64,000 nt of DNA. Source: Hydractinia symbiolongicarpus (Eukaryota > Cnidaria > Hydrozoa > Anthoathecata > Hydractiniidae). Below the pieces are notes generated by a model. That model saw only the letters and a program-made list of their open reading frames with translations, did not search any database and was not told where the DNA came from. Where the stretch lies: contig NC_079884.1 in the NCBI RefSeq assembly GCF_029227915.1, forward strand, positions 31,560,001 to 31,624,000, in the 5' to 3' direction. The translations under genes were made by a program, and so were the position numbers. Position 1 is the first letter of the stretch. Every line of letters begins with the position of its first letter. Shown here in pieces: positions 48,001-63,188 of this stretch.

Positions 48001-51000
48001 TGAAAGAAGTTTAATCGCCGGCAAACGAAAACCTGCGATTTCCCGTAAATCCCGGACTCGGCCCGTATTGTCAAAAGTATACAAAGAAAGTATTCAGGGT
48101 GTAAACTCATTTCCCGAACGATTTTTTAAATTATTTTTTTACCACTAAAACGCATGAGACTTGTAGTTTTGAGAAATGTTTTCATTTTTGATGAGACGCT
48201 TAATGAAAGTGGTTTAATCGCCGGCAAACAAAAACCCGCGATTTCCCGTAAATCCCAGGCTTGGCCGTATAGTCGAATGTATACAAAGAAAGTACCCTGT
48301 GAGTAAACTCATTTCCAAAACGATTTCTTAAATTATCTTTTCACTACTAAAACGCATGAGACTTGTAGTTTTCAAAAATGTTTTCATTTCTAATGAGACA
48401 CTGAATAAAAGAAGTTTAATCGCCGGCAAACGAAAACCTGTGATTTCCCGTAAATCCCGGACTCGGCCCGTATAGTGAAAAGTATCCAAAGAAAGTACCC
48501 AGGGTGTAAACTCATTTCCAGAACGATTTTTTAAATTATTATTTCACCACTAAAGCCCATGAGACTTGCAGTTTTTAAAAATGTTTTCATTTTTGATGAG
48601 ACGCTGAATGAAAGAAATTTAATCGCCGGCAAACGAAAACGTGCCATTTCCCGTAAATCCCGGACTCGGCCCGTAAAGTGAAAAGTATACAAAGAAAGTA
48701 CCCAGGGTGTAAACTCATTTCCCGAACGATTTTTTAAATTATTTTTTCACCACTAAAACGCATGAGACTTGTAGTTTTTAGAAATGTTTTCATTTTTGAT
48801 GAGACGCTTAATGAAAGTGGTTTAATCGCCGGCAAACGAAAACCCGCGATTTCCCGTAAATCCCGGGCTTGGCCGTATAGTCGAATGTATACAAAGAAAG
48901 TACCCTGTGAGTAAACTCATTTCCAAAACGATTTTTTAAATTATCTTTTTAACACTAAAACGCATGAGACTTGTAGTTTTCAAAAATGTTTTCATTTTTG
49001 ATGAGACGCTGAATAAAAGAAGTTTAATCGCCGGCAAACGAAAACCTGCGATTTCCCGTAAATCCCGGACTCGGCCCGTATAGTCAAAAGTATACAAAGA
49101 TAGTACCCAGGGTGTAAACTCATTTCCAGAGCGATTTTTTAAATTATTATTTCACCACTAAAGCCCATGAGACTTGTAGTTTTTAAAAATGTTTTCATTT
49201 TTGATGAGACGCTGAATAAAAGAAGTTTAATCGACGGCAAACGAAAACCCGCGACTTCCCGTAAGTCCCGGATTCGGCACGTATAGTCAAAAGTATACAA
49301 AGAAAGTACCCAGGGAGTAAACTCATTTCCAAAACGATTTTTTAAATTATTTTTTCACCACTAAAGCCCATGAGACTTGTAGTTTTTAAAAATGTTTTCA
49401 TTTTTGATGAGACGCTGAATAAAAGAAGTTTAATCGCCGGCAAACGAAAACCCGCGACTTCCCGTAAATCCCGGATTCGACCCGTATAGTCAAAGGTATA
49501 CAAAGAAAGTACCCAGGGAGTAAACTCATTTCCCGAACGATTTTTTAAATTATTTTTTCACCACTAAAACGCATGAGACTTGTAGTTTTCAGAAATGTTT
49601 TCATTTTTGATGATGCGCCTAATGAAAATGGTTTAATCGCCGGCAAACGAAAACCCGCGATTTCCCGTAAATCCCGGGCTTGGCCCGTATAGTCGAATGT
49701 ATACAAAGAATGTACCCTGTGAGTAAACTCATTTCCAAAACGATTTTTTAAATTATCTTTTCACCACCAAAACGAATGAGACTTGTAGCTTTCAAAAATG
49801 TTTTCTTTTTTGATGAGACGCTGAATAAAAGAAGATTAATCGCCGGCAAACGAAAACCTGCGATTTCCCGTAAATCCCGGACTCGGCCCGTATAGTCAAA
49901 AGTATACAAAGATAGTACCCAGGGTGTAAACTTATTTCCAGAACGATTTTTTAAATTATTATTTCACCACTAAAGCCCATGAGACTTGTAGTTTTTAAAA
50001 ATGTTTTCATTTTTGATGAGACGCTGAATAAAAGAAGTTTAATCGCCGGCAAATGAAAACCCGCGACTTCCCGTAAATCCCGGATTCGGCCCGTGTAGTC
50101 AAAAGTATACAAAGAAAGTACCCAGGGAGTAAACTCATTTCCCGAACGATTTTTTAAATTATTTTTTCACCACTAAAACGCATGAGACTTGTAGTTTTAA
50201 GAAATGTTTTCATTTTTGATGATGCGCTTAATGAAAGTGGTTTAATCGCCGGCAAACGAAAACCCGCGATTTCCCGTAAATCCCGGGCTTGGCCTGTATA
50301 GTCGAATGTATACAAAGAATGTACCCTGTGAGTAAACTCATTTCCAAAACGAATTTTTAAATTATCTTATCACCACCAAAACGCATGAGACTTGTAGCTT
50401 TCAAAAATGTTTTCATTTTTGATGAGACGCTGAATAAAAGAAGTTTAATCGCCGGCAAACGAAAACCCACCATTTCCCGTAAACCCCGGACTCGCCCCGT
50501 ATAGTCAAAAGTATACAAAGAAAGTACCCAGGGAGTAAACTCATTTCCAGAACGATTTTTTAAATTATTATTTCACCACTAAAGCCCATGAGACTTGTAG
50601 TTTTCAAAAATGTTTTCATTTTTGATGAGACGCTGAATAAAAGAAGTTTAATCGCCGGCAAACGAAAACCTGGGATTTCCCGTAAATCCCGGACTCGGCC
50701 CGTATAGTCAAAAGTATACAAAGATAGTACCCAGGGTGTAAACTCATTTCCAGAACGATTTTTTAAATTATTATTTCACCACTAAAGCCCATGAGACTTG
50801 TAGTTTTTAAAAATGTTTTCATTTTTGATGAGACGCTGAATAAAAGAAGTTTAATCGCCGGCAAACGAAAACCCGCGACTTCCCGTAAATCCCGGATTCG
50901 GCCCGTATAGTCAAAAGTATACAAAGAAAGTACCCAGGGAGTAAACTCATTTCCCGAACGATTTTTTAAATTACTTTTCACCAGTAAAACGCATGAGACT

Positions 51001-53658
51001 TGTAGTTTTCAGAAATGTTTTCATTTTTGATGATGCGCTTAATGAAAGTGGTTTAATCGCCGGCAAACGAAAACCCGCGATTTCCCGTAAATCCCGGGCT
51101 TGGCCCGTATAGTCGAATGTATACAAAGAATGTACCCTGTGAGTAAACTCATTTCCAAAACGATTTTTTAAATTGTCTTTTCACCACCAAAACGCATGAG
51201 ACTTGTAGCTTTCAAAAATGTTTTCATTTTTGATGAGACGCTGAATAAAAGAAGTTTAATCGCCGGCAAACGAAAACCTGCGATTTCCCGTAAATCCCGG
51301 ACTCGGCCCGTATAGTCAAAAGTATACAAAGATAGTACCCAGGGTGTAAACTCATTTCCAGAACGATTTTTTAAATTATTATTTCACCACTAAAGCCCAT
51401 GAGACTTGTAGTTTTTAAAAATGTTTTCATTTTTGATGAGACGCTGAATAAAAGAAGTTTAATCGCCGGCAAACGAAAACCCGCGACTTCCCGTAAATCC
51501 CGGATGCGGCCCGTATAGTCAAAAGTATACAAAGAAAGTACCCAGGGAGTAAACTCATTTCCCGAACGATTTTTTAAATTATTTTTTCACCACTAAAACG
51601 CATGAGACTTGTAGTTTTAAGAAATGTTTTCATTTTTGATGATGCGCTTAGTAAAAGTGGTTTAATCGCCGGCAAACGAAAACCCGCGATTTCCCGTAAA
51701 TCCCGGGCTTGGCCCGTATAGTCGAATGTATACAAAGAATGTACCCTGTGAGTAAACACATTTATAAAACGATTTTTTAAATTATCTTTTCACCACCAAA
51801 ACGCATGAGACTTGTAGCTTTCAAAAATGTTTTCATTTTTGATGAGACGCTGAATAAAAGAAGTTTAATCGCCGGCAAACGAAAACCCGCCATTTACCGT
51901 AAACCCCAGACTCGGCCCGTATATTCAAAAGTATACAAAGAAAGTACCCAGGGAGTAAACTCATTTCCAGAACGATTTTTTAAATTATTATTTCACCACT
52001 AAAGCCCATGAGACTTGTAGTTTTTAAAAATGTTTTCATTTTTGATGAGACACTGAATAAAAGAAGTTTAATCGCCGGCAAACGAAAACCCGCCATTTCC
52101 CGTAAACCCCGGACTCGGCCTGTATAATCAAAAGTATACAAAGAAAGTACCCAGGGAGTAAATTCATTTCCCGAACGATTTCTTAAATTCTTTTTGCACC
52201 ACTAAAACGCATGAGACTTGTAGTTTTCAAAAATGTTTTCATTTTTGATGAGACGCTGAATAAAAGAAGTTTAATCGCTGGCAAACGAAAACCTGCGATT
52301 TCCCGTAAATGCCGGACTTGGCCCGTATAGTCAAAAGTATACAAAGAAAGTACCCAGGGAGTAAACTCATTTCCCGAACGATTTCTTAAATTCTTTTTGC
52401 ACCACTAAAACGCATGAGACTTGTAGCTTTCAAAAATGTTTTCATTTTTGATGAGACGCTGAATAAAAGAAGTTTAATCGCCGGCAAATGAAAACCCGCG
52501 ACTTCCCGTAAATCCCGGATTCGGCCCGTGTAGTCAAAAGTATACAAAGAAAGTACCCAGGGAGTAAGCCCATTTCCCGAACGATTTTTTAAATTATTTT
52601 TTCACCACTAAAACGCATGAGACTTGTAGTTTTAAGAAATGTTTTCATTTTTGATGATGCGCTTAATGAAAGTGGTTTAATCGCCGGCAAACGAAAACCC
52701 GCGATTTCCCGTAAATCCCGGGCTTGGCCTGTATAGTCGAATGTATACAAAGAATGTACCCTGTGAGTAAACTCATTTCCAAAACGAATTTTTAAATTAT
52801 CTTTTCACCACCAAAACGCATGAGACTTGTAGCTTTCAAAAATGTTTTCATTTTTGATGAGACGCTGAATAAAAGAAGTTTAATCGCCGGCAAACGAAAA
52901 CCCACCATTTCCCGTAAACCCCGGACTCGCCCCGTATAGTCAAAAGTATACAAAGAAAGTACCCAGGGAGTAAACTCATTTCCAGAACGATTTTTTAAAT
53001 TATTATTTCACCACTAAAGCCCATGAGACTTGTAGTTTTCAAAAATGTTTTCATTTTTGATGAGACGCTGAATAAAAGAAGTTTAATCGCCGGCAAACGA
53101 AAACCTGGGATTTCCCGTAAATCCCGGACTCGGCCCGTATAGTCAAAAGTATACAAAGATAGTACCCAGGGTGTAAACTCATTTCCAGAACGATTTTTTA
53201 AATTTTTATTTCACCACTAAAGCCCATGAGACTTGTAGTTTTTAAAAATGTTTTCATTTTTGTAGACACTGAATAAAAGAAGTTTAATCGCCGGCAAACG
53301 AAAACCCGCCATTTCCCGTAAACCCCGGACTCGGCCTGTATAATCAAAAGTATACAAAGAAAGTACCCAGGGAGTAAACTCATTTCCCGAACGATTTCTT
53401 AAATTCTTTTTGCACCACTAAAACGCATGAGACTTGTAGTTTTCAAAAATGTTTTCATTTTTGATGAGACGCTGAATAAAAGAAGTTTAATCGCTGGCAA
53501 ACGAAAACCTGCGATTTCCCGTAAATGCCGGACTTGGCCCGTATAGTCAAAAGTATACAAAGAAAGTACCCAGGGAGTAAACTCATTTCCCGAACGATTT
53601 CTTAAATTCTTTTTGCACCACTAAAACGCATGAGACTTGTAGTTTTCAAAAATGTTTT

Positions 53659-56600
53659 CACTTTTGATGAGACGCTGAATAAAAGAAGTTTAATCGCCGG
53701 CAAACGAAAACCCGCGACTTCCCGTAAATCCCGGATTCGGCCTGCATAGTCAAAAGTACACAAAGAAAGTACCCAGGGAGTAAACTCATTTCCCGAACGA
53801 TTTTTTAAATTATTTTTTCAACACTAAAACGCATGAGACTTGTAGTTTTTAGAAATGTTTTCATTTTTGATGATGCGCTTAATGAAAGTGGTTTAATCGC
53901 CGGCAAACGAAAACCCGCCATTTCCCGTAAACCCCGGACTCTGCCCGTATTGTCAAAAGGATACAAAGAAAGTACCCAGGGTGTAAACTCATTTCCCGAA
54001 CGATTTTTTAAATTATTAGTTCACCACTAAAGCCCATGAGACTTGTAGTTTTCAAAAATGTTTTCATTTTTGATGAGACGCTGAATAAAAGAAGTTTAAT
54101 AGCCGGCAAACGAAAACCTGCGATTTCCCGTAAATCCCGGACTCGGCCCGTATAGTCAAAAGTATACAAAGAAAGTACCCAGGGAGTAAACTCATTTCTC
54201 AAACGATTTTTTGAATTATTACTTCACCACTAAAGCTCATGAGACTTGTAGTTTTTAAAAATGTTTTCATTTTTGATGAGACGCTGAATAAAAGAAGTTT
54301 AATCGCCGGCAAACGAAAACCCGCAATTTCCCGTAAATCCCGACTCGGCCGTATAGTCAAAAGTATACAAAGAAAGTACCCAGGGAGTAAACTCATTTCC
54401 CGAACGATTTTTTAAATTATTTTTTCACCACTAAAACGCATCAGACTTGTAGTTTTCAGAAATGTCTTCATTTTTGATGAGACGCTTAATGAAAGTGGTT
54501 TAATCGCCGGCAAACGAAAACCCGCGACTTCCCGTAAATCCCGGATTCGGCCCGTATAGTCAAAAGTATACAAAGAAAGTACCCAGGGAGTAAACTCATT
54601 TCCCGAACGATTTTTTAAATTATTTTTTCACCACTAAAACGCATGAGACTTGTAGGTTTCAGAAATGTTTTCATTTTTGATGATGCGCTTAATGAAAGTG
54701 GTTTAATCGCCGGCAAACGAAAACCCGCGATTTCCCGTAAATCCCGGGCTTGGCCCGTATAGTCGAATGTATACAAAGAATGTACCCTGTGAGTAAACTC
54801 ATTTCCAAAACAATTTTTTAAATTATCTTTTCACCACCAAAACGCATGAGACTTGTAGCTTTCAAAAATGTTTTCATTTTTGATGAGACGCTGAATAAAA
54901 GAAGTTTAATCGCCGGCAAACGAAAACCTGCGATTTCCCGTAAATCCCGGACTCGGCCCGTATAGTCAAAAGTATACAAAGATAGTACCCAGGGTGTAAA
55001 CTCATTTCCAGAACGATTTTTTAAATTATTATTTCACCACTAAAGCCCATGAGACTTGTAGTTTTTAAAAATGTTTTCATTTTTGATGAGACGCTGAATA
55101 AAAGAAGTTTAATCGCCGGCAAACGAAAACCCGCAATTTCCCGTAAATCCCGACTCGGCCGTATAGTCAAAAGTATACAAAGAAAGTACCCAGGGAGTAA
55201 ACTCATTTCCCGAACGATTTTTTAAATTATTTTTTCACCACTAAAACGCATCAGACTTGTAGTTTTCAGAAATGTCTTCATTTTTGATGAGACGCTTAAT
55301 GAAAGTGGTTTAATCGCCGGCAAACGAAAACCCGCGACTTCCCGTAAATCCCGGATTCGGCCCGTATAGTCAAAAGTATACAAAGAAAGTACCCAGGGAG
55401 TAAACTCATTTCCCGAACGATTTTTTAAATTATTTTTTCACCACTAAAACGCATGAGACTTGTAGTTTTCAGAAATGTTTTCATTTTTGATGATGCGCTT
55501 AATGAAAGTGGTTTAATCGCCGGCAAACGAAAACCCGCGATTTCCCGTAAATCCCGGGCTTGGCCCGTATAGTCGAATGTATACAAAGAATGTACCCTGT
55601 GAGTAAACTCATTTCCAAAACGATTTTTTAAATTATCTTTTCACCACCAAAACGCATGAGACTTGTAGTTTTTAAAAATGTTTTCATTTTTGATGAGACG
55701 CTGAATAAAAGAAGTTTAATCGCCGGCAAACGAAAACCCGCGACTTCCCGTAAATCCCGGATTCGGCCCGTATAGTCAAAAGTATACAAAGAAAGTACCC
55801 AGGGAGTAAACTCATTTCCCGAACGATTTTTTAAATTATTTTTTCACCACTAAAACGCATGAGACTTGTAGTTTTCAGAAATGTTTTCATTTTTGATGAT
55901 GCGCTTAATGAAAGTGGTTTAATCGCCGGCAAACGAAAACCCGCGATTTCCCGTAAATCCTGGGCTTGGCCCGTATAGTCGAATGTATACAAAGAATGTA
56001 CCCTGTGAGTAAACTCATTTCCAAAACGATTTTTTAAATTGTCTTTTCACCACCAAAACGCATGAGACTTGTAGCTTTCAAAAATGTTTTCATTTTTGAT
56101 GAGACGCTGAATAAAAGAAGTTTAATCGCCGGCAAACGAAAACCTGCGATTTCCCGTAAATCCCGGACTCGGCCCGTATAGTCAAAAGTATACAAAGATA
56201 CTACCCAGGGTGTAAACTCATTTCCAGAACGATTTTTTAAATTATTATTTCACCACTAAAGCCCATGAGACTTGTAGTTTTAAGAAATGTTTTCATTTTT
56301 GATGATGCGCTTAATAAAAGTGGTTTAATCGCCGGCAAACGAAAACCCGCGATTTCCCGTAAATCCCGGGCTTGGCCCGTATAGTCGAATGTATACAAAG
56401 AATGTACCCTGTGAGTAAACTCATTTCCAAAACGATTTTTTAAATTATCTTTTCACCACCAAAACGCATGAGACTTGTAGCTTTCAAAAATGTTTTCATT
56501 TTTGATGAGACGCTGAATAAAAGAAGTTTAATCGCCGGCAAACGAAAACCCGCCATTTCCCGTAAACCCCAGACTCGGCCCGTATAGTCAAAAGTATACA

Positions 56601-56902
56601 AAGAAAGTACCCAGGGAGTAAACTCATTTCCAGAACGATTTTTTAAATTATTATTTCACCACTAAAGCCCATGAGACTTGTAGTTTTTAAAAATGTTTTC
56701 ATTTTTGATGAGACACTGAATAAAAGAAGTTTAATCGCCGGCAAACGAAAACCCGCCATTTCCCGTAAACCCCGGACTCGGCCTGTATAATCAAAAGTAT
56801 ATAAAGAAAGTACCCAGGGAGTAAACTCATTTCCCGAACGATTTCTTAAATTCTTTTTGCACCACTAAAACGCATGAGACTTGTAGTTTTCAAAAATGTT
56901 TT
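53659..56902 (+). repeat. 3.24-kb higher-order repeat, unit 1, second super-repeat copy
   Basis: Counterpart of 8,652-11,895 at +45,007, with the same internal landmarks and 810-bp duplication. Differences from copy 1 are at 54,222, 54,656 and 55,961. Confidence 0.85.
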
Positions 56903-59900
56903 CACTTTTGATGAGACGCTGAATAAAAGAAGTTTAATCGCCGGCAAACGAAAACCCGCGACTTCCCGTAAATCCCGGATTCGGCCTGCATAGTCAAAAG
57001 TATACAAAGAAAGTACCCAGGGATTAAACTCATTTTCCGAACGATTTTTTAAATTATTTTTTCAACACTAAAACGCATGAGACTTGTAGTTTTTAGAAAT
57101 GTTTTCATTTTTGATGATGCGCTTAATGAAAGTGGTTTAATCGCCGGCAAACGAAAACCCGCCATTTCCCGTAAACCCCGGACTCGGCCCGTATTGTCAA
57201 AAGGATACAAACAAAGTACCCAGGGTGTAAACTCATTTCCCGAACGATTTTTTAAATTATTAGTTCACCACTAAAGCCCATGAGACTTGTAGTTTTCAAA
57301 AATGTTTTCATTTTTGATGAGACGTTGAGTAAAAGAAGTTTAATAGCCGGCAAACGAAAACCTGCGATTTCCCGTAAATCCCGGACTCGGCCCGTATAGT
57401 CAAAAGTATACAAAGAAAGTACCCAGGGAGTAAACTCATTTCCCGAACGATTTTTTAAATTATTTTTTCACCACTAAAACGCATGAGACTTGTAGTTTTC
57501 AGAAATGTTTTCATTTTTGATGATGCGCTTAATGAAAGTGGTTTAATCGCCGGCAAACGAAAACCCGCGATTTCCCGTAAATCCCGGGCTTGGCCCGTAT
57601 AGTCGAATGTATACAAAGAATGTACCCTGTGAGTAAACTAATTTCCAGAACAATTTTTTAAATTATCTTTTCACCACCAAAACGCATGAGACTTGTAGCT
57701 TTCAAAAATGTTTTCATTTTTGATGAGACGCTGAATAAAAGAAGTTTAATCGCCGGCAAACGAAAACCTGCGATTTCCCGTAAATCCCGGACTCGGCCCG
57801 TATAGTCAAAAGTATACAAAGATAGTACCCAGGGTGTAAACTCATTTCCAGAACGATTTTTTAAATTATTATTTCACCACTAAAGCCCATGAGACTTGTA
57901 GTTTTTAAAAATGTTTTCATTTTTGATGAGACGCTGAATAAAAGAAGTTTAATCGCCGGCAAACGAAAACCCGCGACTTCCCGTAAATCCCGGATTCGGC
58001 CCGTATAGTCAAAAGTATACAAAGAAAGTACCCAGGGAGTAAACTCATTTCCCGAACGATTTTTTAAATTATTTTTTCACCACTAAAACGCATGAGACTT
58101 GTAGTTTTCAGAAATGTTTTCATTTTTGATGATGCGCTTAATGAAAGTGGTTTAATCGCCGGCAAACGAAAACCCGCGATTTCCCGTAAATCCCGGGCTT
58201 GGCCCGTATAGTCGAATGTATACAAAGAATGTACCCTGTGAGTAAACTCATTTCCAAAACGATTTTTTAAATTGTCTTTTCACCACCAAAACGCATGAGA
58301 CTTGTAGCTTTCAAAAATGTTTTCATTTTTGATGAGACGCTGAATAAAAGAAGTTTAATCGCCGGCAAACGAAAACCTGCGATTTCCCGTAAATCCCGGA
58401 CTCGGCCCGTATAGTCAAAAGTATACAAAGATAGTACCCAGGGTGTAAACTCATTTCCAGAACGATTTTTTAAATTATTATTTCACCACTAAAGCCCATG
58501 AGACTTGTAGTTTTTAAAAATGTTTTCATTTTTGATGAGACGCTGAATAAAAGAAGTTTAATCGCCGGCAAACGAAAACCCGCGACTTCCCGTAAATCCC
58601 GGATGCGGCCCGTATAGTCAAAAGTATACAAAGAAAGTACCCAGGGAGTAAACTCATTTCCCGAACAATTTTTTAAATTATTTTTTCACCACTAAAACGC
58701 ATGAGACTTGTAGTTTTAAGAAATGTTTTCATTTTTGATGATGCGCTTAATAAAAGTGGTTTAATCGCCGGCAAACGAAAACCCGCGATTTCCCGTAAAT
58801 CCCGGGCTTGGCCCGTATAGTCGAATGTATACAAAGAATGTACCCTGTGAGTAAACTCATTTCCAAAACGATTTTTTAATATATCTTTTCACCACCAAAA
58901 CGCATGAGACTTGTAGCTTTCAAAAATGTTTTCATTTTTGATGAGACGCTGAATAAAAGAAGTTTAATCGCCGGCAAACGAAAACCCGCCATTTCCCGTA
59001 AACCCCAGACTCGGCCGTATAGTCAAAAGTATACAAAGAAAGTACCCAGGGAGTAAACTCATTTCCAGAACGATTTTTTAAATTATTATTTCACCACTAA
59101 AGCCCATGAGACTTGTAGTTTTTAAAAATGTTTTCATTTTTGATGATGCGCTTAATAAAAGTGGTTTAATCGCCGGCAAACGAAAACCCGCGATTTCCCG
59201 TAAATCCCGGGCTTGGCCCGTATAGTCGAATGTATACAAAGAATGTACCCTGTGAGTAAACTCATTTCCAAAACAATTTTTTAATATATCTTTTCACCAC
59301 CAAAACGCATGAGACTTGTAGCTTTCAAAAATGTTTTCATTTTTGATGAGACGCTGAATAAAAGAAGTTTAATCGCCGGCAAACGAAAACCCGCCATTTC
59401 CCGTAAACCCCAGACTCGGCCGTATAGTCAAAAGTATACAAAGAAAGTACCCAGGGAGTAAACTCATTTCCAGAACGATTTTTTAAATTATTATTTCACC
59501 ACTAAAGCCCATGAGACTTGTAGTTTTTAAAAATGTTTTCATTTTTGATGAGACACTGAATAAAAGAAGTTTAATCGCCGGCAAACGAAAACCCGCCATT
59601 TCCCGTAAACCCCGGACTCGGCCTGTATAATCAAAAGTATACAAAGAAAGTACCCAGGGAGTAAACTCATTTCCCGAACGATTTCTTAAATTCTTTTTGC
59701 ACCACTAAAACGCATGAGACTTGTAGTTTTCAAAAATGTTTTCATTTTTGATGAGACGCTGAATACAAGAAGTTTAATCGCCGGCAAACGAAAACCTGCG
59801 ATTTCCGGTAAATGCCGGACTTGGCCCGTATAGTCAAAAGTATACAAAGAAAGTACCCAGGAAGTAAACTCATTTCCCGAACGATTTCTTAAATTCTTTT

Positions 59901-59945
59901 TGCACCACTAAAACGCATGAGACTTGTAGTTTTCAAAAATGTTTT
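56903..59945 (+). repeat. 3.24-kb higher-order repeat, unit 2, second super-repeat copy
   Basis: Counterpart of 11,896-14,938, again 3,043 bp and one monomer short, including the 405-bp duplication. Differences from copy 1 are at 57,329 and 57,640. Confidence 0.85.
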
Positions 59946-62900
59946 CACTTTTGATGAGACGCTGAATAAAAGAAGTTTAATCGCCGGCAAACGAAAACCC
60001 GCGACTTCCCGAAAATCCCGGATTCGGCCTGCATAGTCAAAAGTATACAAAGAAAGTACCCAGGGAGTAAACTCATTTCCCGAACGATTTTTTAAATTAT
60101 TTTTTCAACACTAAAACGCATGAGACTTGTAGTTTTTAGAAATGTTTTCATTTTTGATGATGCGCTTAATGAAAGTGGTTTAATCGGCGGCAAACGAAAA
60201 CCCGCCATTTCCCGTAAATCCCGGACTCGGCCCGTATTGTCAAAAGGATACAAAGAAAGTACCCAGGGTGTAAACTCATTTCCCGAACGATTTTTTAAAT
60301 TATTAGTTCACCACTAAAGCCCATGAGACTTGTAGTTTTCAAAAATGTTTTCATTTTTGATGAGACGCTGAATAAAAGAAGTTTAATAGCCGGCAAACGA
60401 AAACCTGCGATTTCCCGTAAATCCCGGACTCGGCCCGTATAGTCAAAAGTATACAAAGAAAGTACCCAGGGAGTAAACTCATTTCTCAAACGATTTTTTA
60501 AATTATTATTTCACCACTAAAGCTCATGAGACTTGTAGTTTTTAAAAATGTTTTCATTTTTGATGAGACGCTGAATAAAAGAAGTTTAATCGCCGGCAAA
60601 CGAAAACCCGCAATTTCCCGTAAATCCCGACTCGGCCGTATAGTCAAAAGTATACAAAGAAAGTACCCAGGCAGTAAACTCATTTCCCGAACGATTTTTT
60701 AAATTATTTTTTCACCACTAAAACGCATCAGACTTGTAGTTTTCAGAAATGTCTTCATTTTTGATGAGACGCTTAATGAAAGTGGTTTAATCGCCGGCAA
60801 ACGAAAACCCGCGATTTCCCGTAAATCCCGGGCTTGGCCCGTATAGTCAAAAGTATACAAAGAAAGTACCCAGGGAGTAAACTCATTTCCCTAACGATTT
60901 TTTAAATTATTTTTTCACCACTAAAACGCATGAGACTTGTAGTTTTTAAAAATGTTTTCATTTTTGAAGAGACACTGAATGAAAAAAGTTTAATAGCCGG
61001 CAAACGAAAACCTGCGATTTCTCGTAAATCCCGGACTCCGCCCGTATTGTCAAAAGTATACAAAGAAAGTACCCAGGGTGTAAACTCATTTCCCGAACGA
61101 TTTTTTAAATTATTTTTTCACCACTAAAACGCATGAGACTTGTAGCTTCAAAAATGTTTTCATTTTTGATGAGACGCTGAATAAAAGAAATTTAATCGCC
61201 GGCAAACGAAAACCCGCCATTTCCCGTAAACCCCGGACTCGGCCCGTATTGTCAAAAGGATACAAAGAAAGTACCCAGGGTGTAAACTCATTTCCCGAAC
61301 GATTTTTTAAATTATTATTTCACCACTAAAGCCCATGAGACTTGTAGTTTTCAAAAATGTTTTCATTTTTGATGAGAGGCTGAATAAAAGACGTTTAATA
61401 GCCGGCAAACGAAAACCTGCGATTTCCCGTAAATCCAGGACTCGGCCCGTATAGTCAAAAGTATACAAAGAAAATACCCAGGGAGTAAACTCATTTCTCA
61501 AACGATTTTTTAAATTATTATTTCACCACTAAAGCCCATGAGACTTGTAGTTTTTAAAAATGTTTTCATTTTTGATGAGACGCTGAATAAAAGAAGTTTA
61601 ATCGCCGGCAAACGAAAACCCGCAATTTCCCGTAAATCCCGACTCGACCGTATAGTCAAAAGTACACAAAGAAAGTACCCAGGGAGTAAACTCATTTCCC
61701 GAACGATTTTTTAAATTATTTTTTCACCACTAAAACGCATCAGACTTGTAGTTTTTAGAAATGTCTTCATTTTTGATGAGACGCTTAATGAAAGTGGTTT
61801 AATCGCCGGCAAACGAAAACCCCCGACTTCCCGTAAATCCCGGATTCGGCCCGTATAGTCAAAAGTATACAAAGAAAGTACCCAGGGAGTAAACTCATTT
61901 CCCAAACGATTTTTTAAATTATTTTTTCACCACTAAAACGCATGAGACTTGTAGTTTTCAGAAATGTTTTCATTTTTGATGATGCGCTTAATGAAAGTGG
62001 TTTAATCGCCGGCAAACGAAAACCCGCGATTTCCCGTAAATCCCGGGCTTGGCCCGTATAGTCGAATGTACACAAAGAAAGTACCCAGGGAGTAAACTCA
62101 TTTCCCGAACGATTTTTTAAATTATTTTTTCACCACTAAAACGCATCAGACTTGTAGTTTTCAGAAATGTCTTCATTTTTGATGAGACGCTTAATGAAAG
62201 TGGTTTAATCGCCGGCAAACGAAAACCCGCGACTTCCCGTAAATCCCGGATTCGGCCCGTATAGTCAAAAGTATACAAAGAAAGTACCCAGGGAGTAAAC
62301 TCATTTCCCGAACGATTTTTTAAATTATTTTTTCACCACTAAAACGCATGAGACTTGTAGTTTTCAGAAATGTTTTCATTTTTGATGATGCGCTTAATGA
62401 AAGTGGTTTAATCGCCGGCAAACGAAAACCCGCGATTTCCCGTAAATCCCGGGCTTGGCCCGTATAGTCGAATGTATACAAAGAATGTACCCTGTGAGTA
62501 AACTCATTTCCAAAACGATTTTTTAAATTATCTTTTCACCACCAAAACGCATGAGACTTGTAGCTTTCAAAAATGTTTTCATTTTTGATGAGACGCTGAA
62601 TAAAAGAAGTTTAATCGCCGGCAAACGAAAACCCGCCATTTCCCGTAAACCCCAGACTCGGCCCGTATAGTCAAAAGTATACAAAGAAAGTACCCAGGAA
62701 GTAAACTCATTTCCAAAACGATTTTTTAAATTATTATTTCACCACTAAAGCCCATGAGAGTTGTAGTTTTTAAAAATGTTTTCATTTTTGATGAGACACT
62801 GAATAAAAGAAGTTTAATCGCCGGCAAACAAAAACCCGCCATTTCCCGTAAACCCCGGACTCGGCCTGTATAATCAAAAGTATACAAAGAAAGTACCCAG

Positions 62901-63188
62901 GGAGTAAACTCATTTCCCGAACGATTTCTTAAATTCTTTTTGCACCACTAAAACGCATGAGACTTGTAGTTTTCAAAAATGTTTTCATTTTTGATGAGAC
63001 GCTGAATAAAAGAAGTTTAATCGCCGGCAAACGAAAACCTGCGATTTCCCGTAAATCCCGGACTAGGCCCGTATAGTCAAAAGTATACAAAGAAAGTACC
63101 CAGGGAGTAAACTCATTTCCCGAACGATTTCTTAAATTCTTTTTGCACCACTAAAACGCATGAGACTTGTAGTTTTCAAAAATGTTTT
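59946..63188 (+). repeat. 3.24-kb higher-order repeat, unit 3, second super-repeat copy
   Basis: Counterpart of 14,939-18,181. The only difference I found is at 62,740, where this copy has the usual ATTTCACC and copy 1 has ATTTTACC. Confidence 0.85.
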